Source of the DNA: Myxococcales bacterium
GTDB taxonomy: Bacteria > Myxococcota > Myxococcia > Myxococcales > Myxococcaceae
Direction: 5' to 3'
Length of the DNA: 9,421 nt
NCBI GenBank assembly: GCA_009885595.1
Contig: VFKJ01000769.1
Location: forward strand, 1-9,421
The notes below the pieces were generated by a model. The model worked only from the letters and a program-made list of their open reading frames with translations, ran no database searches and had not been told where the DNA came from. Within the stretch, counting starts at the first letter, position 1; the number at the start of each line of letters is the position of its first letter. This document shows, piece by piece, positions 5,053 through 9,421 of this stretch. A program made the translations under genes and the position numbers.

Positions 5053-6373
5053 GGCGCGGAAGAACTTCGTTCTCGACACCAACGTCCTGCTGCACGATCC
5101 ACGTTCGATCTACAGCTTCGGCGACAACACGGTCATCGTTCCCATCTACGTGATCGAAGAGCTCGACATGTTCAAGAAGGACATGTCCGAGCTGGGCCGC
5201 AACGCCCGGCAGGTCGCCCGCTATCTGGACGCTCACCGCAAGGAAGGCACGCTCGCCGAGGGCGTGCCGCTGCCCAACGGGGGGATGCTGAAGGTCTCCT
5301 TCGTCGAGCACGATCTGCCCAAGTCGATGGCCGACGGGCAGCTGATGGACAACCGCATTCTGGCGGTGGGCATCGAGACGCGCCTGCGTGACCCCAGCAG
5401 CCAGACGGTGTTCATCACCAAGGACACCAACCTCCGCATTCGCGCCGACGCCTTAGGCCTCATCTCGGAGGACTTCGAGCCCGAGCGGGTGGAGATAAGC
5501 GATCTCTACACCGGCGTCAGCGAGCGGCTCGTTTCCGCCGACACCATCAACCAGCTCTACAAGCCCGGCGCCCAGGTCACCATCCCCGACCTCGACAAGC
5601 TGGTGCCCAACGAGTTCGTCCTCTTCAAGGACCAGGCGAACCCCTCGCACACCGCGATGGGCCGCTACGACGCCGACAAGCAGGCGGTGGTGGCGCTCAA
5701 CCGTCAGGTGAAGGACGGCGTGTGGGGCGTGCGCCCGCGCAACATGGAGCAGAGCTTCCTCATCGACCTGCTCCTCAACGACGACCTCAAGATCGTCACC
5801 ATCGTGGGCAAGGCCGGCACCGGCAAGACCCTGATGGCGATCGCCGCGGGCCTGCAGAAGGTCACCGAAGAGGCCGCCTTCCAGAAGCTGCTGGTGAGCC
5901 GCCCGATCTTCCCGCTCGGCCGAGACATCGGCTACCTGCCCGGTTCGGTGGACGAGAAGCTCAACCCCTGGATGCAGCCGATCTTCGACAACGTCGAGTA
6001 CCTGCTCAACCTCTCGCGCAACGACAAGAAGTCGGGGCGCGGTTACCACGAGCTGATGGACCTCGGGATCATCGAGATCGAGCCGCTCACGTACATCCGC
6101 GGCCGCTCGATCCCCAACCAGTACATCATCGTCGACGAGGCCCAGAACCTCACCCCGCACGAGGTGAAGACCATCGTCACCCGGGTGGGCGACAACACCA
6201 AGATCGTGCTCACCGGCGACCCGGCGCAGATCGACAACCCCTACGTCGACTCCACCAACAACGGGCTGGTGCACGTGGTCAACCGCTTCAAGGCGCAGAA
6301 GATCGCCGGCCACGTGACCATGACCAAGGGTGAGCGCAGCGCGCTCGCAGAGATCGCCACCAACCTCCTTTGA
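5051..6373 (+). CDS. phoH: PIN domain-PhoH ATPase fusion (PhoH2/YlaK-type)
   Basis: Two-domain protein joining a PIN nuclease-like domain to a PhoH ATPase. PhoH2-type proteins of this layout have been described as ATP-dependent RNA helicases/ribonucleases. Numbering from GTG 5003 gives 456 residues; from the preferred TTG 5051, 440. The PIN domain spans about 20-155 with FVLDTNVLLHDP (first acidic Asp25), PIYVIEELD (Glu52-Glu53) and FITKDTNLR. The PhoH domain spans about 245-456, with Walker A GKAGTGKT (269-276) and Walker B IIVDEAQN (375-382), then TGDPAQID and the closing KGERSALAEIA. I prefer TTG 5051 because the conserved part starts at ARKNFVLDTN and the extra 16 residues look unconserved; a possible -10 box overlaps GTG 5003. 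Its ribosome site is only a G-run 5 bases upstream. The stop is 5 bases before the ATG of the DUF493 gene, so coupling is likely. Confidence 0.92.
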   Translation: MARKNFVLDTNVLLHDPRSIYSFGDNTVIVPIYVIEELDMFKKDMSELGRNARQVARYLDAHRKEGTLAEGVPLPNGGMLKVSFVEHDLPKSMADGQLMDNRILAVGIETRLRDPSSQTVFITKDTNLRIRADALGLISEDFEPERVEISDLYTGVSERLVSADTINQLYKPGAQVTIPDLDKLVPNEFVLFKDQANPSHTAMGRYDADKQAVVALNRQVKDGVWGVRPRNMEQSFLIDLLLNDDLKIVTIVGKAGTGKTLMAIAAGLQKVTEEAAFQKLLVSRPIFPLGRDIGYLPGSVDEKLNPWMQPIFDNVEYLLNLSRNDKKSGRGYHELMDLGIIEIEPLTYIRGRSIPNQYIIVDEAQNLTPHEVKTIVTRVGDNTKIVLTGDPAQIDNPYVDSTNNGLVHVVNRFKAQKIAGHVTMTKGERSALAEIATNLL

Positions 6374-6378
6374 TCGCC

Positions 6379-6678
6379 ATGAGTGACGAGACACCTCCCA
6401 AGGCCGACCCGAGCGCCGAGCGGCCGCTGATCGACTACCCCACCGTCTACGCCTTCAAGGTGATGGGGAAGCTCGAGCACGGGTTTGCCGAGTACATCCG
6501 GCAGAAGTTCAGCCGCCTGATGGGCAGTGAGGTGAGCCGGGACTCCATCGCAGAGAATGTGTCGAAGCAGGGGCGCTACGTCTCGTTGACCGTGTCCGTG
6601 TATTTGCTCTCGGAGGATCAGCGGCGCACCATCTACGCTGAGATTCACACCGACAAGCGGATCGTCTACTACTTGTGA
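6379..6678 (+). CDS. DUF493 (YbeD-like) family protein
   Basis: 99 residues, small cytoplasmic alpha/beta protein. The family match rests on IDYPTVYAFKVMGK (about residues 18-31, compare FPTPFTYKVMG in E. coli YbeD), a central helix, QGRYVSLTVSVYLLSEDQ (about 65-82, compare KGNYHSVSITINA) and a C-terminal IYAEIHTDKRIVYYL with the aliphatic end common in the family. DUF493 proteins have an ACT-like ferredoxin fold; the precise role is unknown. The N-terminal 15 residues are charged and probably disordered. ATG 6379 is chosen; an in-frame TTG at 6370 overlaps the phoH stop. The bases just upstream are pyrimidine-rich (CAACCTCCTTTG) with no ribosome site, so reinitiation after phoH, 5 bases away, is the probable mode of translation. 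Confidence 0.9.
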   Translation: MSDETPPKADPSAERPLIDYPTVYAFKVMGKLEHGFAEYIRQKFSRLMGSEVSRDSIAENVSKQGRYVSLTVSVYLLSEDQRRTIYAEIHTDKRIVYYL

Positions 6679-6713
6679 GGGTTTCCGCCTCTGTGTAAGG
6701 GGGCTTCGACACC

Positions 6714-7463
6714 ATGGCCGACCCCTTCCCTCTGTACGTTCCGCCTGAGACGCGCCGGCTCTTCCAGTCGGAGTCATTGCTCCGGCGTTTCGCGCAGATG
6801 TCGCATTGGAACGAGGGGGCGAGCCTGCTCGAGCTCCACGGCAGCCTGGGGGCGCTGGCCATCGCCAAGGCCCTCTCCTGTCACCTCACGATCGTCGAGC
6901 CCGATCAGCGCCTGGCTGACGCCATCAAGGAGCGGGCGCGGGTGGTGGGGGTGGGTGACAAGGTCGCGGTGCAGCACGGCCCGGTGGGCAGCATCAAGTT
7001 CGCCGAGCGGGCCTTCGACGGCATCTTCTCGTTCGGTCGGGTGATCGGCGTGCCGGCACAGGTGGCCAAACAGTGGCGGGCCTGCCTCGCCCCCGGCGGC
7101 CGGCTGGGCCTGACCGCGGTGGTGAGGGTTGGCCGCGTCGCCAACGAGCCGGTGCTGGCGGCGTGGAAGGAGCGGCTGGGAACGGCGCTGCTGACGCCGC
7201 GAGAGACGCTGATGACGATCGAGGCCGAAGGCTACGAGCCCGAGCTGATCGAGACGCTCAGCGATTCAGAGCTCGACGAGTACTACCGCGAGCTGGAGAC
7301 CATCCTGGGCAAGACCGCGGACACCAGCGCGGCCGGCTCGCTGGCGCTGCGCGGAGAGATCGCGCTGCACCGCACCGGCAAGACCGGCGTCACCATCGGC
7401 TTCATCGTGGCAAGGCGTAAGGAACCCGGTGAGAAGCCGCCGCCGTCACGCGACGGCGGCTGA
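6714..7463 (+). CDS. Class I SAM-dependent methyltransferase-like protein with degenerate motif I
   Basis: 249 residues with a Rossmann-type methyltransferase layout. Motif I region is LLELHGSLGALAIA (38-51): the acidic residue Glu40 is kept, but two of the three glycines of the usual D-x-G-x-G-x-G loop are His42 and Ser44, leaving Gly46. The post-I acidic residue that normally holds the SAM ribose is present (LTIVEPD, Glu62). FDGIFSFGRV (101-110) fits motif IV, and CLAPGGRLGL (124-133) is the typical post-motif strand. The C-terminal 100 residues include an acidic helix (LSDSELDEYYRELE) and no recognised domain. The substrate is unknown; reduced or lost SAM binding is possible. AAGGGGG lies about 11 bases before ATG 6714. 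It follows the DUF493 gene after 35 bases and could be the last gene of the greB-phoH run. Its 3' end encodes a 9-bp hairpin. Confidence 0.82.
   Translation: MADPFPLYVPPETRRLFQSESLLRRFAQMSHWNEGASLLELHGSLGALAIAKALSCHLTIVEPDQRLADAIKERARVVGVGDKVAVQHGPVGSIKFAERAFDGIFSFGRVIGVPAQVAKQWRACLAPGGRLGLTAVVRVGRVANEPVLAAWKERLGTALLTPRETLMTIEAEGYEPELIETLSDSELDEYYRELETILGKTADTSAAGSLALRGEIALHRTGKTGVTIGFIVARRKEPGEKPPPSRDGG
7439..7460. terminator. GC-rich 9-bp hairpin between convergent genes
   Basis: GCCGCCGTC (7439-7447) and GACGGCGGC (7452-7460) form a perfect 9-bp stem with loop ACGC. It lies in the last codons of the methyltransferase-like gene and just beyond the lipid kinase stop on the other strand. No T-run follows on either side, so it may be a hairpin-only bidirectional terminator or a 3'-end stabiliser. 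Confidence 0.5.
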
Positions 7464-7472
7464 AGCGGGTCT

Positions 7473-8555
7473 TCAGTGCACCGCGCCGGTGAAGTCGACG
7501 ACCTCGATCGGCTCGGGCGCGATCTGGAAGTGCACCTCTTCGCGGTAGCCCTCGGCGTCGCCTGAGATCTGGAAGGGCATCGGCCGGGAGAAGCGAATGG
7601 TGGCGTCCTTCACCAGGTAGTCGTTGAGGCCCTCGGGGAACCAGGTGCCCGACCACATCTTGCCGAGGTTCGAGAGGATCGCCGTGGCCGCCACCGTACC
7701 CAGGCGCAGATCCATCATCCCGCGGCGCTTGCCGGCGAACGGGAACATCTTCAGCTCGAAGCCGTAGAACGGCACCGTGCCGGCCGCCGCGATCACCAGC
7801 GGGCCCTGGTAGATGGTGGCGCCCGGCACGAACGTCTCGACCGGGGTGCCATCGGGGCCCATGCGGTACGCGAGCGCGGGGCCGTTGGTGACCTCGCAGT
7901 CGACCGTGTTCGAGTTCGAGAGGTAGTAGGGCACCGTCTTGAAGGCGACCGAGGTGAAGTAGCCGGCGGCCCCGGTCATCATCTTGGAGAAGGGGCCCTG
8001 CGCGAAGCTGTTCTTCACCGAGTTGTAGTCGTTGAGGATCTTCCCATCCATCCCCAGGCCGGCGAAGGGGGCGCGCTTGCCGTCGATCAGCAGCAGATCG
8101 ATCGAGCGGTAGCCGGGCACCTCGCCGGCGCGGGCGCGCAGCACGTCGTCGACGAAGCCGTCAGCGCGGGTGGAAGAGGCCTTCACCAGGGAAGCCACCG
8201 AGTTGCCGGTGCCCAGCTTGAGCACCCCGAAGCGCGGGGTGGGCGTGGGGTGATGCTGCCGGCGCAAGGCGACCTGGCCGAGGATCTCGTTGACGAAGCA
8301 GGTGAGCGTGCCGTCTCCGCCACCCAGGAACACCGTGTGGTAGCCGCGATCGACCACCTGCTGCGCGATGCGGCGGGCGTCGAGCTCGGAGCGGGACAGG
8401 TAGAGATCGCCCTCAGGGACCACGTGGGAGAGCGCCCGCTGGATCTTCGAGGTCACCTTGCGCGCGCTCAGGTTCAGCAGCACGGCCACCCGGTGGTCCA
8501 CTTCAAGGCGCGGAGGAACCTGCTCGACGTCAGCTCGGAACGGTTGAACCCACAC
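7473..8555 (-). CDS. Diacylglycerol/lipid kinase family protein (DAGK catalytic domain)
   Basis: Probable ATP-dependent lipid kinase of the DgkB/YegS/LCB5 superfamily, phosphorylating a diacylglycerol-, sphingosine- or similar lipid; the substrate cannot be told from sequence. From GTG 8555 it has 360 residues. The N-terminal nucleotide-binding half holds VAVLLNLSARKVT (23-35), the signature GGGDGTL (78-84) and LKLGTGNSVA (112-121, where the family often has GTxND). The C-terminal beta-rich half includes IDLLLIDGKRAPFAGLGMDG, APFAGLGMDGKI and a closing PFQISGDAEGY, the conserved GDG/GDAE-type segment. GTG 8555 is favoured over GTG 8603 because AGGAGG (8570-8565) lies 9 bases before it, and the extra 16 residues are not family-like. 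The stop is 9 bases from that of the convergent methyltransferase-like gene. Upstream lies the region shared with dnaK, transcribed the other way. Confidence 0.9.
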   Translation of the reverse strand: MWVQPFRADVEQVPPRLEVDHRVAVLLNLSARKVTSKIQRALSHVVPEGDLYLSRSELDARRIAQQVVDRGYHTVFLGGGDGTLTCFVNEILGQVALRRQHHPTPTPRFGVLKLGTGNSVASLVKASSTRADGFVDDVLRARAGEVPGYRSIDLLLIDGKRAPFAGLGMDGKILNDYNSVKNSFAQGPFSKMMTGAAGYFTSVAFKTVPYYLSNSNTVDCEVTNGPALAYRMGPDGTPVETFVPGATIYQGPLVIAAAGTVPFYGFELKMFPFAGKRRGMMDLRLGTVAATAILSNLGKMWSGTWFPEGLNDYLVKDATIRFSRPMPFQISGDAEGYREEVHFQIAPEPIEVVDFTGAVH

Positions 8556-8564
8556 GGTTACGGC

Positions 8565-8570
8565 CCTCCT
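8565..8570 (-). promoter_or_regulatory. Ribosome binding site deciding the lipid kinase start
   Basis: On the minus strand AGGAGG, a full Shine-Dalgarno core, ends 9 bases before GTG 8555. The alternative GTG at 8603 has no comparable site, so the shorter protein is preferred. Confidence 0.7.
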
Positions 8571-8780
8571 GGTCCTCGTAATGCCCCCCACACCCGACGA
8601 CACCAGGATCAGTTGCTACAGCACTAACCTTGCCAGTTGACTCGATGCGTCAAGCGCGCGGATTAACTGGGAGTCCGATACCCGACAGGCACGAGATTGG
8701 AACCCTGCGGTGGCAGTCGCTGCGAAGCGTCGTACGCAGTGGGCCCCCGCGCCCGATCCCGCAGGGCCCGCGCGGGTGGG

Positions 8781-8808
8781 TTGACGTGGGGAGGTCGGTG
8801 GTTAGTTT
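8781..8808 (+). promoter_or_regulatory. Probable sigma-70 type promoter of dnaK
   Basis: TTGACG (8781-8786, five of six -35 matches) and TAGTTT (8803-8808, three of six -10 matches) are 16 bases apart. The predicted start near 8815 gives a leader of about 55 bases ending in the AGGAG ribosome site at 8856-8860. The palindrome CCCGCGCGGG lies just upstream of the -35 box and could be an operator. Confidence 0.55.
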
Positions 8809-8869
8809 GCAGACGTCGCCGGCGTGCTCAAAACCGGCTGTCAATTCAACTCTTTAGGAGACACGGCAC

Positions 8870-9421
8870 ATGGGTAAGATCATCGGTATCGACCTGGGCA
8901 CCACCAACTCGGTGGTGGCCATCATGGAGGGCCGAGAGCCCAAGGTCATCGTGAACGAAGAGGGCAGCCGCATCACCCCTTCGGTCGTCGCCTACACCAA
9001 GGACGGCGAGCGCCTCGTCGGCCAGGTCGCCAAGCGCCAGTCGATCACGAACCCCGAGCGCACGGTCTATTCGATCAAGCGCTTCATGGGCCGGCGCTTC
9101 AACGAGGTGACCGAGGAAGCGAAGCTGGTGCCCTACAAGGTGGTGCGCGGCCCCAGCGACGACGCCCGGGTGGAGATCGACGGCAAGCAGATCAGCGCTC
9201 CGGAGATCTCGGCGCAGGTGCTGCTCAAGCTCAAGCGCGCGGCGGAGAACTACCTGGGCGAGAAGGTGACGGACGCCGTCATCACCGTGCCCGCGTACTT
9301 CAACGACGCCCAGCGCCAGGCCACCAAGGAAGCGGGTCGCATCGCGGGCCTCAACGTGTTGCGCATCATCAACGAGCCCACAGCTGCCGCGCTGGCGTAC
9401 GGGCTCGACAAGAAGAAAGAC
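8870..9421 (+). CDS. dnaK: Molecular chaperone DnaK (Hsp70), 5' part cut by window edge
   Basis: Cytoplasmic ATP-dependent chaperone working with DnaJ and GrpE. The 184 codons present cover the first part of the nucleotide-binding domain; the usual length is about 610-640, so the rest of this domain and the substrate-binding domain are outside. Visible motifs: phosphate-1 IIGIDLGTTNSVVA (4-17, with Asp8 and Thr11-Thr12), NEEGSRITPSVVAYT (29-43), SIKRFMGR with the catalytic-position Lys70, VTDAVITVPAYFNDAQRQAT (about 136-155) and INEPTAAALAYGLDKKK near the end. ATG 8870 is preceded by AGGAG at 9 bases, a good site. Neither grpE nor hrcA lies upstream; instead a lipid kinase gene diverges. The reading frame is still open at the last base, with no stop or frameshift. 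Confidence 0.98.
   Translation, partial: MGKIIGIDLGTTNSVVAIMEGREPKVIVNEEGSRITPSVVAYTKDGERLVGQVAKRQSITNPERTVYSIKRFMGRRFNEVTEEAKLVPYKVVRGPSDDARVEIDGKQISAPEISAQVLLKLKRAAENYLGEKVTDAVITVPAYFNDAQRQATKEAGRIAGLNVLRIINEPTAAALAYGLDKKKD

Larger units (their letters stand above)
8556..8869. promoter_or_regulatory. Gene-free divergent control region between lipid kinase and dnaK
   Basis: 314 bases with no credible gene. Contents: the kinase ribosome site; an inverted pair TTGAC (8637-8641) / GTCAA (8649-8653) with a 7-base spacer, which also forms a -35-like box on each strand; a possible plus-strand pair TTGACT (8637-8642) with GATTAA (8661-8666) at 18 bases; the perfect palindrome CCCGCGCGGG (8767-8776); and the best dnaK promoter (8781-8808). 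I searched by eye for the HrcA operator CIRCE (TTAGCACTC-N9-GAGTGCTAA) and for a sigma-32 type CTTGAA/CCCCAT pair and found neither. Confidence 0.6.

Noticed and set aside
5453..6394. 313-codon open frame antisense to phoH
   Set aside because: It mirrors the conserved PhoH domain; its Val/Asp/His-rich composition is typical of the antisense frame and no start signal precedes it.
8618..8630. Possible CIRCE half-site near GCACTAA
   Set aside because: Only about six bases resemble one arm, and no matching GAGTGCTAA arm follows at 9 bases.
8630..8857. Small open frames on both strands between the lipid kinase and dnaK
   Set aside because: No ribosome sites, no recognisable protein pattern, and they cover the promoter elements of dnaK.

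Overview
The window is high-GC DNA (about two thirds G+C by eye) from a bacterial chromosome. It most likely comes from a myxobacterium or close relative (Myxococcota). The evidence is a lipoprotein linker built of DAGTP repeats leading into an EGF-like and a CAP domain, frequent GTG starts, and the style of the housekeeping proteins. This is an inference from sequence character, not from a marker gene. Both ends cut genes: mutY on the left (minus strand) and dnaK on the right (plus strand).

Layout from left to right. The 5' part of mutY (1-419, minus) diverges from a small four-helix membrane protein (453-1010). Next come a secreted CAP-domain lipoprotein (1152-2348) and, 13 bases later, a DUF6882-like protein (2362-3198). 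These converge on a short YiaA/YiaB-type membrane protein (3205-3495, minus). A strong hairpin terminator (3597-3630) then closes a minus-strand unit containing tRNA-Glu(TTC), tRNA-Lys(TTT) and an Ig-like (BIG2) lipoprotein gene that ends only 8 bases before the tRNA-Lys gene. That lipoprotein gene diverges from greB (4424-4978). greB is followed by a PIN-PhoH protein (5051 or 5003 to 6373), a DUF493/YbeD-like protein (6379-6678) and a methyltransferase-like protein (6714-7463), all on the plus strand and plausibly partly co-transcribed. A diacylglycerol/lipid kinase (7473-8555, minus) converges on the methyltransferase gene with 9 bases between them. After a 314-base gene-free region carrying a good promoter and several palindromes, dnaK starts at 8870 and runs off the end.

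Functionally this is mostly core chromosome: DNA repair (mutY), transcript elongation (greB), RNA metabolism (PIN-PhoH), protein folding (dnaK), tRNAs and lipid phosphorylation. Lineage-typical envelope lipoproteins and small membrane proteins are interspersed. I see no insertion sequence, phage gene, CRISPR array or defence cassette, and no convincing undescribed multi-gene system. The points most worth a second look are regulatory: a hairpin plus T6 tract overlapping the probable phoH start, the arrangement of the tRNA genes behind a protein gene, paired stop codons inside a palindrome, and the palindrome-rich dnaK upstream region without a recognisable CIRCE element.
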